Part shown: piece after piece, positions 25,712-35,567 of the stretch
Layout: every line of letters begins with the position of its first letter
Numbering within the stretch: position 1 is the first letter of the stretch
DNA from: Sphingomonas sp. IW22
GTDB taxonomy: Bacteria > Pseudomonadota > Alphaproteobacteria > Sphingomonadales > Sphingomonadaceae
Length of the DNA: 64,000 bases
NCBI RefSeq assembly: GCF_041321155.1
Contig: NZ_JBGGWB010000001.1
Span: 1,612,001-1,676,000, forward strand
Reading direction: 5' to 3'
Translations under genes and position numbers: made by a program
The notes under the pieces: model-generated
Seen by the model: only the letters and a program-made list of their open reading frames with translations
Told to the model about the DNA's origin: nothing
Database searches by the model: none

Positions 25712-28387
25712 ATGGCCAGTTTACCCCCCATCGCGAACAATCCGGACATCCGCTTTCTCGGGCGGCTGCTGGGTGATGTCATCCGTGCTTTCGGCGGCGA
25801 AGCGCTGTTCAAGCGGATCGAATATATTCGCTCCACATCAGTGGACCGCCATCGCGGGGTCGCAGGTGCCGATGCGATCGATCCGGGTCTCGACCGGCTG
25901 AGCCTGGACGAAACGCTGGATTTCGTTCGCGGATTCATGCTGTTTTCGATGCTCGCAAACCTGGCGGAAGACCGGCAGGGCATCGCCCGCGATGAGGGCG
26001 CCGATGTCGAACATGCGCTTGCCCGGTTGAAAGCCGACGGCATCGACAAGGCGCGTGTGCTGGACCTGCTGGCCAATGCGCTGGTCGCGCCGGTGCTGAC
26101 CGCCCACCCGACCGAGGTGCGGCGCAAGTCGATGATCGACCACCGCAACCGCATCGCCGAACTGATGGCGCTCAAGGATCGCGGGCTGGAAGAGACCGAA
26201 GACGGCGACCATATCGACGAGGCAATCCTGCGCCAGATCGCGTTGCTGTGGCAGACGCGGGTGCTGCGCCGCGAACGGCTGTTCGTCGCGGACGAGGTGG
26301 AAACGGCGCTCAGCTATCTGCGCGACGTGTTCCTCCCCGCGCTGCCCGCGCTTTATGCCCGCTGGGACCGGGCGCTGGGCACGCGCTGTCCCGCTTTCCT
26401 GCGGCCCGGCAGCTGGATCGGCGGCGACCGTGACGGCAACCCCTATGTCACCGCCGAATCGCTGACCCTTGCCCTTGCCCGCGCGGCTGAGGCGGCGCTG
26501 GGCCATTACATGGCCGAAGTGCATGCGCTGGGCGCCGAACTGTCGATCTCTACCGAGATCACGCCGGTCAATGGCGAGGTCGGCAAGCTGGCCGAGACAA
26601 GCGGCGACACCGCCGCCAGTCGTGCCGACGAACCCTATCGCCGGGCGCTGTCGGGCATTTACGCCCGACTGGCCGCCACCCACCGCGCGCTGGTGGGCAA
26701 GCCCGCCCCGCGTCCCGGCCCCCTGACGGGCGAGCCATATGGCGATCCCGCCGAACTGCGTGAGGAACTGGCCGGACTGGCGCGCGGACTGGCGGCAAAG
26801 GGCGAGGGAATTCTGGCGTCGGGCGGCGCGCTGGGCCGGCTGATCCGGGCGGTCGAGGTTTTTGGCTTCCACCTCGCCACGCTGGATATGCGCCAGAACT
26901 CGGCCGTGCATCAGCGCGTCGTGGCTGAATTGCTGAAGGTCTCTGGTGTGGAGGTCGATTATGCCGCGCTGGACGAACAGGCGCGGATCGCCGTGTTGCG
27001 GCGTGAACTGGCCAGCCCCCGGCCGCTGACCAGCCCCTATGCCGAATATTCGGACGAGACGGCGGGCGAACTCGCGATCCTGCACGCCGCCGCCGCCGCG
27101 CATGGGCGCTATGGGCGGCAGTGCATCAACCAATATGTGATTTCGATGGCGCAGTCGGTCAGCGACCTGCTGGAAGTCCATCTGATGCTGAAGGAAGCGG
27201 GCCTGTGGATCCCCGGCGAGCCGCCGGTTGCCCATGTCATGGTGGTGCCGCTGTTCGAAACCGTCGCCGATCTTGAGGCGGGCGCCGACATCATGCGCGA
27301 ATATCTGGCGCTGCCGGAAATCGCCGCGACCACGACCGCGCGCGGCCATCAGGAAGTGATGATCGGCTATTCCGATTCGAACAAGGATGGCGGCTATCTG
27401 ACCTCAACCTGGCAATTGTCGCGCGGTTCGACCGCGCTGGCGCCGGTGTTCGAGGCGGCGGGCGTCGGCATGCAGCTGTTCCACGGGCGCGGCGGCGCGG
27501 TGGGGCGCGGCGGCGGATCGTCCTTTGCCGCGATTCAGGCACAGCCACCGGGTACGGTGCAGGGCCGCATCCGCATCACCGAACAGGGCGAAGTCATCGC
27601 CGCCAAATATGGCACGCGCGCCAGCGCCATCGCCAATCTTGAAGCGATGACATCGGCTACCCTGCTCGCCAGCCTTGAACCGGAACGGCTGTCGGCGGGC
27701 GATGCCGAGCGTTTCGGCGCGGCAATGGACGAATTGTCGGCCACCGCGTTCAAGGCGTATCGCGGGCTGGTCTATGACACCGACGGGTTCCGCAGCTTCT
27801 TCCGGCAGATGACGCCGATCACAGAGATTTCGGGGCTGAAGATCGGTTCGCGCCCCGCCAGCCGCAAGAAATCAGACGCGATCGAGGATCTGCGCGCGAT
27901 TCCGTGGGTGTTCAGCTGGGCACAGGCGCGCGTCATGCTGCCGGGCTGGTACGGCGTCGGACAGGCGATCGACGCATTCGCCGACAAGGGGTTGCTGCGC
28001 GAAATGGCGTCGGGCTGGCCCTTCTTTGCCGCGACGCTGGCCAATATGGAAATGGTGCTCGCCAAGTCCGACATGGGCGTGGCGGCACGCTATGCCCGTC
28101 TGGTCGAGGACGAAGCGGCGCGAGACGAAATCTTCGGGCGGATCCGCGATGGCTGGCAGAAAACGCATGACGGCCTTTTGACCATTACGCGCCAGACCCG
28201 GCTGCTGGAGAAAAACCCCGCGCTCGACACGTCGATCCGGCTGCGCCTGCCCTATATCGAACCGCTCAATCTGCTCCAGATCGAGCTGCTCAAGCGGCAC
28301 CGCGCGGGTGAGGACGATCCGCGCATCGGCGAAGGCATCCTGTTGTCGATCAACGCAATCGCAACCGCATTGCGCAACAGCGGCTGA
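25712..28387 (+). CDS. ppc: Phosphoenolpyruvate carboxylase
   Basis: The product is 891 residues from ATG 25712 (GTG 25697 is possible; the ATG fits relatives that start just before PPIANNPDIR). It makes oxaloacetate from PEP and bicarbonate to refill the citric acid cycle. Signature motifs are all present: VLTAHPTEVRRKS with the catalytic His, GSWIGGDRDGNP, FGFHLATLDMRQNS, the GYSDSNKDGGY motif, FHGRGGAVGRGGG and the C-terminal RLPYIEPLNLLQIELL. Length and domain order are normal. It begins a run of plus-strand genes (ABC ATPase and nadB) separated by very short gaps. Aspartate made from oxaloacetate is the substrate of nadB, so the grouping makes metabolic sense. Confidence 0.97.
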   Translation: MASLPPIANNPDIRFLGRLLGDVIRAFGGEALFKRIEYIRSTSVDRHRGVAGADAIDPGLDRLSLDETLDFVRGFMLFSMLANLAEDRQGIARDEGADVEHALARLKADGIDKARVLDLLANALVAPVLTAHPTEVRRKSMIDHRNRIAELMALKDRGLEETEDGDHIDEAILRQIALLWQTRVLRRERLFVADEVETALSYLRDVFLPALPALYARWDRALGTRCPAFLRPGSWIGGDRDGNPYVTAESLTLALARAAEAALGHYMAEVHALGAELSISTEITPVNGEVGKLAETSGDTAASRADEPYRRALSGIYARLAATHRALVGKPAPRPGPLTGEPYGDPAELREELAGLARGLAAKGEGILASGGALGRLIRAVEVFGFHLATLDMRQNSAVHQRVVAELLKVSGVEVDYAALDEQARIAVLRRELASPRPLTSPYAEYSDETAGELAILHAAAAAHGRYGRQCINQYVISMAQSVSDLLEVHLMLKEAGLWIPGEPPVAHVMVVPLFETVADLEAGADIMREYLALPEIAATTTARGHQEVMIGYSDSNKDGGYLTSTWQLSRGSTALAPVFEAAGVGMQLFHGRGGAVGRGGGSSFAAIQAQPPGTVQGRIRITEQGEVIAAKYGTRASAIANLEAMTSATLLASLEPERLSAGDAERFGAAMDELSATAFKAYRGLVYDTDGFRSFFRQMTPITEISGLKIGSRPASRKKSDAIEDLRAIPWVFSWAQARVMLPGWYGVGQAIDAFADKGLLREMASGWPFFAATLANMEMVLAKSDMGVAARYARLVEDEAARDEIFGRIRDGWQKTHDGLLTITRQTRLLEKNPALDTSIRLRLPYIEPLNLLQIELLKRHRAGEDDPRIGEGILLSINAIATALRNSG

Positions 28388-28418
28388 CTTTGGCGCGCGG
28401 GCGCATTAGGTGGCGTTC

Positions 28419-29342
28419 ATGACCGAAGCCGCCATTTCGATCCGCGACCTGTGCAAAACCTATGCGGGGGGCAAGCGCGCGCTGGACGGCGTGACGTTCG
28501 ACGTGCCGCGGGGGCAGGTGTTCGGCCTGCTCGGCCCCAATGGCGCGGGCAAGTCGACGCTGATCAACATCCTGGCCGGGCTGGTCAACAAGACCGGTGG
28601 CACGGCGTCGATCTGGGGCTTCGACATCGACGCCCACCCGCGCAATGCCAAGGCGTCGATCGGCATCGTCAATCAGGAAATCACCTTCGACCCGTTCTTC
28701 ACGCCGTTCGAGACGCTGGAGAATCAGGCCGGTTTCTACGGCGTGCCAAAGGCGAAGCGCCGCAGCATGGACCTGTTGCGTGCCATGGGGTTGGAGGACA
28801 AGGCGAATGCCTATTCCCGCACGCTGTCGGGCGGGATGAAGCGGCGGCTGATGGTGGCAAAGGCAATGGTCCATTCGCCGCCCGTCATCGTGCTGGATGA
28901 ACCGACGGCGGGCGTCGACATCGAACTGCGCCGCCAGTTGTGGGATTATGTCCGCGGCCTCAACGCACGCGGCGTGACGGTGGTGCTGACCACCCATTAT
29001 CTCGAAGAAGCCGAAGAGCTTTGCGACCGTATCGCCATCATCAATCATGGGCGCGTCGTCGCCAATGAACCCACCCGCGCGCTGATCGGCATGGCGCAGG
29101 AAAAGCAGGTGGTCGTGACCCTCGACCGCGACGTGACGACACCGCCCGGCAATGCGTGCTTCGAAAAGGTCGAGGTGCTGGACGAACGCACGCTGGCCAT
29201 CACCTATCGCAAGGACCGCGCGAACGCGGGCGAAGTGCTGGCCGCGATTACGCGCGACGGATTCGGTATCGTCGACGTGACCACGCGCGAGGCGGACCTT
29301 GAGGACGTATTCCTCAACCTGACGCGCGCCGCCAATGGCTGA
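28419..29342 (+). CDS. ABC transporter ATP-binding protein (ABC-2 type), no adjacent permease
   Basis: ATG 28419 follows TAGGTGG; the product has 307 residues. All nucleotide-binding motifs are present: Walker A GPNGAGKST, Q-loop IVNQEI, signature LSGGMKRRLM, Walker B VIVLDEPTAGVD and the His switch LTTHYLEEAEELCD. The C-terminal tail (about 70 residues, ending EADLEDVFLNLTR) is that of the CcmA/NatA drug and polysaccharide exporter subgroup. Such proteins work with an ABC-2 permease, but none is encoded here; nadB starts 44 bases after the stop. The permease may be elsewhere, or the protein may have another partner. It sits between ppc and nadB in the same direction. Confidence 0.9.
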   Translation: MTEAAISIRDLCKTYAGGKRALDGVTFDVPRGQVFGLLGPNGAGKSTLINILAGLVNKTGGTASIWGFDIDAHPRNAKASIGIVNQEITFDPFFTPFETLENQAGFYGVPKAKRRSMDLLRAMGLEDKANAYSRTLSGGMKRRLMVAKAMVHSPPVIVLDEPTAGVDIELRRQLWDYVRGLNARGVTVVLTTHYLEEAEELCDRIAIINHGRVVANEPTRALIGMAQEKQVVVTLDRDVTTPPGNACFEKVEVLDERTLAITYRKDRANAGEVLAAITRDGFGIVDVTTREADLEDVFLNLTRAANG

Positions 29343-29385
29343 TCGCCGCGCGCAAAGCGGGCTTGTTTCACGGGAAGGAGTTTCG

Positions 29386-30972
29386 ATGACCAGCGACGTC
29401 CTCGTCATCGGGTCGGGCGCGGCGGGGCTGACGGCGGCGTTGAACCTGGCGGACCGCTTCAGCGTCACCGTGCTGGCCAAGGGACGGCTGGACGAAGGGT
29501 CGACCGCCTGGGCGCAAGGCGGCATCGCCGCCGTGCTGGAACCGGGCGACACGTTCGAGCATCATGTCCGCGACACCATCGTCGCGGGTGCTGGCCTGAA
29601 TGACCGGGCGACGGTCGAATTCGTGGTCGAACGCGCACCCGCTGCGATCGAGCGGCTGGCGGCACTGGGCGTGCCGTTCAACGTGGCCGAAAATGGTGGC
29701 AATGGCTGGCACCTGACGCGGGAGGGCGGGCACAGCCACCGGCGCATCGTTCATGTCGATGACGCGACGGGATGGGCCGTGCAGGACGCGTTGCTGCGCG
29801 CGGCGCACGCGCATCCCAACATCACGCTGGTGCCCGACATGGTCGCCATCGACCTGGCCACCAGCCGCCACGAAATGCGTTATTCGGGCGCGGGGCATGT
29901 CCACGGCGTCTATGCCTATAACCGCGGCACTGGGCAGGTCGACTTGTACACTGCCCGCGCGACCATATTGGCGACGGGTGGTGCGGGGCGCACCTATCAA
30001 TTCTCCACCGCGCCGCGGGGCGCGACGGGGGACGGCATTGCCATGGCGTGGCGCGCGGGCGCGCGTGTGTCGAACATGGAATTCATGCAATTCCACCCGA
30101 CCTGCCTGTTCCATCTGGAGGTCAAGAACTTCCTGATTACCGAAGCGGTGCGCGGCGAAGGGGGGCGGTTGATCAATCCGACCACCGGCAAGCGCTTCAT
30201 GACCTATTACGATGCCGAACGGCTTGAACTGGCACCGCGCGATGTGGTCGCCCGCGCGATCGACGCAGAAATCAAGCGTTTCGGCCTGGACTTCGTTCAT
30301 CTGGACATCAGCCATCGCGGGCCGGATTTCGTGAAGGCGCATTTCCCGACCATTCATGCGCGCCTGTCCGAACTGGGCATCGACATGACCCGCGAACCCA
30401 TTCCGGTGGTGCCGGCGCAGCATTACACCTGCGGCGGCGTGGTGGTGGACCGTGACGGTCGCACCGACCTGCCCGGCCTGTATGCCGCGGGAGAGGTCAG
30501 CCAGTCGGGGCTGCACGGCGCCAATCGCCTGGCGTCGAACTCGCTGCTCGAATGTTTCGTGTTCGGGGAAGCGGCCGCGAACCATATCGCCGCGCATTGG
30601 GACGACCTGCCCCCGCCGCCCGCCATCCGGCCATGGGACGACAGCCGCGTCACCGACAGCGACGAGGAAGTGGTCATCAAGCAGAACTGGACCGAAATCC
30701 GCCGCTTCATGTGGAATTATGTCGGCATCGTTCGCACCACCAAGCGGCTGGAGCGCGCGCAGCACCGCATCAAGATGCTGCAGGAGGAAGTGGCCGATTA
30801 TTACGGGCATTTCCGCGTGACCCCCGACCTGATCGAGCTTCGCAACCTGCTTCAATCGGCGGAATTGATCGTGCGGTCCGCGCTGCACCGGCATGAAAGC
30901 CGGGGGCTGCATTACACGCTCGACTATACCGACACGCTGGACGCCGCCGCCGACACGGTTCTGATCCCTTGA
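29386..30972 (+). CDS. nadB: L-aspartate oxidase
   Basis: ATG 29386 follows GGGAAGGAG; 528 residues result. It oxidises L-aspartate to iminoaspartate, the first step of de novo NAD synthesis. The FAD-binding VIGSGAAGLTAALNLA lies at the N-terminus, followed by STAWAQGGIAAVL, LATGGAGRTYQ, FHPTCLFH, the flavin-linked TEAVRGEGG, HYTCGGVVVD and LHGANRLASNSLLECFVFG. The C-terminal helical domain contains the usual RHESRGLHY. nadA and nadC are not in the window, so the pathway genes are split. Position after ppc and an ABC ATPase may simply reflect shared transcription. Confidence 0.96.
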   Translation: MTSDVLVIGSGAAGLTAALNLADRFSVTVLAKGRLDEGSTAWAQGGIAAVLEPGDTFEHHVRDTIVAGAGLNDRATVEFVVERAPAAIERLAALGVPFNVAENGGNGWHLTREGGHSHRRIVHVDDATGWAVQDALLRAAHAHPNITLVPDMVAIDLATSRHEMRYSGAGHVHGVYAYNRGTGQVDLYTARATILATGGAGRTYQFSTAPRGATGDGIAMAWRAGARVSNMEFMQFHPTCLFHLEVKNFLITEAVRGEGGRLINPTTGKRFMTYYDAERLELAPRDVVARAIDAEIKRFGLDFVHLDISHRGPDFVKAHFPTIHARLSELGIDMTREPIPVVPAQHYTCGGVVVDRDGRTDLPGLYAAGEVSQSGLHGANRLASNSLLECFVFGEAAANHIAAHWDDLPPPPAIRPWDDSRVTDSDEEVVIKQNWTEIRRFMWNYVGIVRTTKRLERAQHRIKMLQEEVADYYGHFRVTPDLIELRNLLQSAELIVRSALHRHESRGLHYTLDYTDTLDAAADTVLIP

Positions 30973-31129
30973 ACCGGTGCGGAAGCATCTGAATTAACGG
31001 TATTCGCCGGTTGTCCGTCATCCGTCGATAGCATAGATGTATTCGTCGCAGCCGCGTCGCGCATGGCTTGCCCGGCATGGCCCGGCTGCACCATGGTGGC
31101 GACCGTGACGGGGGGCTTGGCGGACTGAG

Positions 31130-32248
31130 ATGGTGCTGACTCAATTTTCGGTGCTTGAGCGTGCATTGACGCTTGGCGGACTTGCGCCGCTCATGCTGAT
31201 CGGGGCGGCCCCGCAGCATCGCGACGGACGCATCACCGAATTGCTGCCGCCCGGTTATGTTCACAAGCAGGAACGACCGCGTGAAGTTGTGGTTCCCGCT
31301 CCCACGCCCTTGGTCACCGACATCAACGGCCTGGTCGGCAGCTTTGGCGGTAAGGTGGGCGTTGCGGTCAAAAGCATCGACGCGGGGTGGATGGTCGCGA
31401 AAAATGGCGACGTGCCGATGCCGCAGCAATCGGTCAGCAAGCTGTGGGTGACGCTGACCCTGCTGGATCAGGTGGATCAGGGCCGCGTAAGGCTGGACGA
31501 TCCGATCACCGTCACCAAGGAAGACCTGACGCTGTTCCACCAGCCGATCGCGTCGCTTCTGAAGAACGGGGTCTACAACACCACGGTGCGCGAACTGGTG
31601 CGCCGCGCGATGACCATGAGCGACAATACCGCCAATGACCGGTTGTTGCGCCATGTCGGCGGGCCGGCGGTGGTCAACGCCTTTATCAAGCGTCATTCGC
31701 TGGGCGCGATCAAGTTCGGTCCCGGCGAGCGCCTGTTGCAAAGCCGCACGGCGGGGCTGCCCTGGCGGCAGGACTACGCCATGGGCCGCGCGTTCCAGGC
31801 GGCACGTGCCAAGCTGCCGCCCAATGTGCGCCAGACTGCGTTCAACAGCTATGTCGCAAACCCGATCGACGGCGCCGCCGCCGGTTCGATCGCCAATGCG
31901 CTGACCAAGCTGAAGCGCGGGGAGCTGCTGTCGCCCGCCTCTACCCAGTGGCTGATCGCGACGATGGAAAGCTCGCGCACCGGCCATGCGCGCCTTCGCG
32001 CCAGCGTGCCGCCGGGCTGGAAACTGGCGCACAAGACCGGCACCGGGCAGGATCTGATGGGGCGTACCGCCGGGTTCAACGATGTCGGCATCCTGACCGC
32101 TCCCAATGGCCGCAGCTATGCCGTGGCGGTGATGATCGGTGACACCACTCGCCCCATCCGCGAGCGGCAGAAGCTGATGCAGAATGTCGTCGCGCGGGTT
32201 GTCGCCTATCACAACAGCGAAAAACCCCAGCCCCTGCTGGCAAACTGA
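31130..32248 (+). CDS. Class A beta-lactamase-like serine hydrolase
   Basis: The 372-residue protein has a hydrophobic N-terminal segment (LGGLAPLMLIGAAP), probably a signal or anchor. Active-site motifs of the class A fold are present: Ser101-V-S-Lys104, Ser164-Asp-Asn166 and Lys302-Thr-Gly304. Glu200 in GERLLQ lies exactly 36 residues after Ser164, the same spacing as Ser130 to Glu166 in class A enzymes, but the usual Asn170 is Gln204. The distance from this Glu to the KTG is about 34 residues longer than in standard class A enzymes, so there is an insertion after the omega loop. It may be a beta-lactamase or a peptidase-like hydrolase. No regulator gene is adjacent. Confidence 0.8.
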   Translation: MVLTQFSVLERALTLGGLAPLMLIGAAPQHRDGRITELLPPGYVHKQERPREVVVPAPTPLVTDINGLVGSFGGKVGVAVKSIDAGWMVAKNGDVPMPQQSVSKLWVTLTLLDQVDQGRVRLDDPITVTKEDLTLFHQPIASLLKNGVYNTTVRELVRRAMTMSDNTANDRLLRHVGGPAVVNAFIKRHSLGAIKFGPGERLLQSRTAGLPWRQDYAMGRAFQAARAKLPPNVRQTAFNSYVANPIDGAAAGSIANALTKLKRGELLSPASTQWLIATMESSRTGHARLRASVPPGWKLAHKTGTGQDLMGRTAGFNDVGILTAPNGRSYAVAVMIGDTTRPIRERQKLMQNVVARVVAYHNSEKPQPLLAN

Positions 32249-32323
32249 TCGGCAGCATTGCTTGCGCCCGGCGTGACGGAGTGGTTATCGTTGCAACCAT
32301 TCCTCATGCCTTTGGGAAACCCG

Positions 32324-34480
32324 ATGAAATCTGCCACCGGCGCGATCCTGTTCGCCACCGCTTCGTTGCTTGCCCTCAGCGCGCAGGCCAATGCCATGAC
32401 CCAGAACCAGACCACCGCACCCGCTGCCGTCGATCCCACACCCATGACCGCCGAATGGACCGGCGCGTTCGACGGGGTGCCCCGGTGGGACAAGGTGAAG
32501 CCCGCCATGTTCCCCGCCGCGTTCGAACGCGCCATGGCGGAGGCACGGGCGCAGTTCGTGGCAGTGCGCGACAACCCCGCCGCCCCCACCTTCGCCAACA
32601 CGATCGAGGCACAGGAAAGGGCGATCAACGCCTTTGACCGCGTATATCCGGTGTGGGGCGTCTATAACAGCAACCTCGCCACGCCAGAGGTTCAGGCGAT
32701 CGCCGCCGAATGGAACCCCAAGCTGTCGGCGTTTGCGACCGAACTCAGCCTTGATCCCAAGATGTTCCAGCGGGTCAAGACGCTGTACGACAAGCGCCAG
32801 ACGCTGGGCCTGAACGCACAGCAGATGCGCCTGCTGGAACGCACCTATCGCGATTATGTCACGTCCGGCGCGCTGTTGAACGAAAGCCAGAAGGCCGAGG
32901 TCAAGCGCATCAACGGCGAACTAGCCAAGGCCTATACCGACTTCAGCCGCAAGGTGCTGGCGGATGAGGAAACGGCGATCATCATCGACAGCGAGGCCGA
33001 TCTGGCCGGCCTGCCCGACAGCTTCAAGGCGAGCCTTGCTGACGAGGCGAAGGCACGCGGGCAAGCGGGCAAATGGGCAGTCAAGAACACCCGTTCGTCG
33101 ATGCAGCCCTTCCTGATGTACGCGCACAACCGTCCGCTTCGCGAAAAGGTGTACAAGGCGTACATCAATCGCGGCGACAATGGCGACGCGAACGATACCA
33201 ATGCGACCATCGCCACGATTCTGAAACTGCGTCAGGATCGTGCAAAGGTGCTGGGGTTCAAGAACCACGCCGAATATCGCATGGACGACACGATGGCGGA
33301 AACGCCCGAAGCCGCGATGAAGCTGATGATGTCGGTCTGGCCCGCCGCCCGCGCGCGCGTGGCAGAGGAAGTGGCCGACATGCAGAAGCTGGCCGATCAG
33401 GAAGCCGCCGCCGGCAAGGGGCCGAAGATCAAGATCGAGGGCTGGGACTACCGCTACTACGCCGAAAAGGTCCGCAAGGCGAAGTACGACCTCGATGAAG
33501 GAGAGGTGAAGCCGTATCTTGAGCTGAACAACATGGTCGACGGCATGTTCTATGCCGCCGGTCGCCTGTACGGCCTTCAGTTCAAGGAAAATACCGGCAC
33601 CATCCCGGTCTTCCACCCCGATGTCCGCACGTTCGAAGTGACGCGCGGCGGCCAGACGGTCGGCGTGTTCTACCTCGACAATTTCGCGCGTGCGGGCAAG
33701 CGGTCGGGCGCATGGGCCACCGCCTATCGCACGCGCACGGGCCTGCGCGGCGAACGCATCGTGCTGGCGTCGAACAACAACAACTTCACCAAGGGCGCGG
33801 CGGGTGAGCCGACGCTGGTCAGCCTGGACGATGCGACCACGCTGTTCCATGAATTCGGCCACGCGCTGCACAGCCTGCTGGGCAAGCCTTATTATCCCGG
33901 CCTTGCCGGCACGCCGCGCGACTTCGTCGAATATCCCAGCCAGGTGAATGAAAACTGGCTGCTGACCCCCGACGTGCTGAACCGCTTTGCCAAGCATTAC
34001 AAGACGGGTCAGCCGATCCCGGCGGCGCTGGTGGAAAAGATCAAGAAGGCGCAGACCTTCAACCAGGGCTTCGACACGGTCGAATATCTGTCGTCGGCGA
34101 TCGTCGACATGAAGCTGCACAACCGGGAGACGCCGGTGACCGATCCCGACGCGTTCGAACGGGAGGCGCTGGCCGAAATCGGCATGCCGGACGAAATCGT
34201 GATGCGGCACCGCTTGCCGCAGTTCAATCACCTGTTCTCGTCCGACGCCTATTCAGCGGGCTATTACAGCTATCTCTGGTCGGAAACGATGGACGCCGAC
34301 ACCTGGGCCGCGTTCGAGGAAACGGGCGACGTCTGGAACAAGGGTGTGGCCGACCGTTTCCGCACGGTGCTGCTCGAAACCGGCAACGAAACCGACCGCA
34401 AGCAAGCCTATCGCACCTTCCGCGGCCGCGACCCCGATGTGCAGGCGCTGTTCAAGCGTCGCGGTTTCCCGACACAATAA
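32324..34480 (+). CDS. M3-family zinc metallopeptidase (Dcp-like), periplasmic
   Basis: ATG 32324 opens a signal peptide (MKSATGAILFATASLLALS, cleaved near NAMTQ), which is why the longer frame from 32258 was not used. The 718-residue enzyme has the thermolysin-like zinc site HEFGH at His509-Glu510-His513, with a third ligand in DFVEYPSQVNENW. YRTRTG and SDAYSAGYYSYLWS near the C-terminus are substrate-channel motifs of peptidyl-dipeptidase Dcp and oligopeptidase A. It should clip short peptides, and the signal puts it in the periplasm. It is on its own strand, 6 bases from the end of convergent dinB. Confidence 0.93.
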   Translation: MKSATGAILFATASLLALSAQANAMTQNQTTAPAAVDPTPMTAEWTGAFDGVPRWDKVKPAMFPAAFERAMAEARAQFVAVRDNPAAPTFANTIEAQERAINAFDRVYPVWGVYNSNLATPEVQAIAAEWNPKLSAFATELSLDPKMFQRVKTLYDKRQTLGLNAQQMRLLERTYRDYVTSGALLNESQKAEVKRINGELAKAYTDFSRKVLADEETAIIIDSEADLAGLPDSFKASLADEAKARGQAGKWAVKNTRSSMQPFLMYAHNRPLREKVYKAYINRGDNGDANDTNATIATILKLRQDRAKVLGFKNHAEYRMDDTMAETPEAAMKLMMSVWPAARARVAEEVADMQKLADQEAAAGKGPKIKIEGWDYRYYAEKVRKAKYDLDEGEVKPYLELNNMVDGMFYAAGRLYGLQFKENTGTIPVFHPDVRTFEVTRGGQTVGVFYLDNFARAGKRSGAWATAYRTRTGLRGERIVLASNNNNFTKGAAGEPTLVSLDDATTLFHEFGHALHSLLGKPYYPGLAGTPRDFVEYPSQVNENWLLTPDVLNRFAKHYKTGQPIPAALVEKIKKAQTFNQGFDTVEYLSSAIVDMKLHNRETPVTDPDAFEREALAEIGMPDEIVMRHRLPQFNHLFSSDAYSAGYYSYLWSETMDADTWAAFEETGDVWNKGVADRFRTVLLETGNETDRKQAYRTFRGRDPDVQALFKRRGFPTQ

Positions 34481-34486
34481 GCGCGA

Positions 34487-35566
34487 TCAGTCGAACAGCG
34501 AGGGCGCATCGTCGCCCTCGCCTTCGCCAAAGTTCGAAACCGTCACACCCACCAGCCGCAGTCCGCGCTCAAGCGGATAGAGCGTGGCGATCAATGCGCG
34601 GGCGGTCGCGTGGAGTTGTTCGCGGCTTCGCACCGGCGCGGGGGTGGTGCGGCTGCGCGTGACCTGTCGAAAGTCGCTGTAGCGCGCCTTTACCGTCACC
34701 GTGCGTCCCCATGTCTCACGCGAGACGCACCAGTCCCACACCTCGTCCGCCTGCCCGATCAGTTCCGCCTCGATCGCCGCGGGGTCGGTCAGGTCGCGTG
34801 AGAAGGTCGTCTCGCTGCCTGACGATTTGCGGTTGCGGTTGGGATTGACGGGCCGGTCATCCTGCCCGCGCGCGATCCGGTGATACCATTCGGCGGAACT
34901 GCCGAAATTGGCGACCAGAAACGCCATCGGGCGATCGCGCAGGTCGGCCCCGGTGTGGATGCCCAGCCGCTTCATCTTGGCCGCCGTCACCGGGCCGACG
35001 CCGTGAAACCGCTCGACCGGCAATCCGGCCACCCAGTCGGCGCCCATATCGGGTGTCACCGCGAATTGCCCGTCGGGCTTGCGATGGTCGGATGCCAGCT
35101 TGGCGAGAAACTTGTTGTACGAAATGCCCGCCGACGCGGTCAGCCCTGTCTCCTCACGAATTCGCGCGCGGATCTCGCGCGCGGTGGCCCAGGCGGTTTC
35201 GATGCCGCGCCTGTTGTGCGTCACGTCCAGATAGGCCTCGTCCAGCGACAGCGGCTGGATCAAGTCGGTATAGTCGGCGAAGATGCCGTGGATCTGGCGG
35301 CTGACGGCGCGGTACACTTCGAAGCGCGGCCGCACGAAGATCAGGTCGGGACAGCGACGAATGGCCGTGACCGACGGCAACGCGGATCGCACGCCGAATG
35401 CCCGTGCCTCATAGCTTGCCGCCGCGACCACGCCGCGCGCCGCACCGTGCCCGACCGCCACCGGGCGTCCGCGCAATTCGGGCGCATCGCGCTGTTCGAC
35501 CGACGCGAAAAAGGCGTCCATGTCGACATGGATGATCTTGCGAACGGGGGGCGCTTCGTCGTTCAC
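34487..35566 (-). CDS. dinB: DNA polymerase IV
   Basis: The 359-residue Y-family polymerase starts at GTG 35566 with AGGAG spaced 6 bases. Catalytic acids are in HVDMDAFFASVE and LSLDEAYLDVT; the steric-gate region is DAFFASVEQ. Helix-hairpin-helix LPVERFHGVGPVTAAKMKRLGI and the little-finger domain follow. It copies past damaged bases and is error-prone. The C-terminus ends GEGDDAPSLFD, which does not contain a clear QL[SD]LF clamp motif; SLFD may be a shortened form. Its ribosome site lies in the loop of a 6-bp stem (35568-35584). It follows the flippase gene by 38 bases on the same strand. Confidence 0.94.
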   Translation of the reverse strand: MNDEAPPVRKIIHVDMDAFFASVEQRDAPELRGRPVAVGHGAARGVVAAASYEARAFGVRSALPSVTAIRRCPDLIFVRPRFEVYRAVSRQIHGIFADYTDLIQPLSLDEAYLDVTHNRRGIETAWATAREIRARIREETGLTASAGISYNKFLAKLASDHRKPDGQFAVTPDMGADWVAGLPVERFHGVGPVTAAKMKRLGIHTGADLRDRPMAFLVANFGSSAEWYHRIARGQDDRPVNPNRNRKSSGSETTFSRDLTDPAAIEAELIGQADEVWDWCVSRETWGRTVTVKARYSDFRQVTRSRTTPAPVRSREQLHATARALIATLYPLERGLRLVGVTVSNFGEGEGDDAPSLFD

Positions 35567-35567
35567 C

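Noticed and set aside
29364..29379. Possible second parS (TGTTTCACGGGAAGGA)
   Set aside because: Only 13 of 16 positions agree with a symmetric parS and the second half is broken; it is also the nadB ribosome-site region.
31801..31810. GGCACGTGCC palindrome
   Set aside because: Lies inside the serine-hydrolase gene as codons for Ala/Arg/Ala; 10-bp palindromes of this composition are expected by chance.
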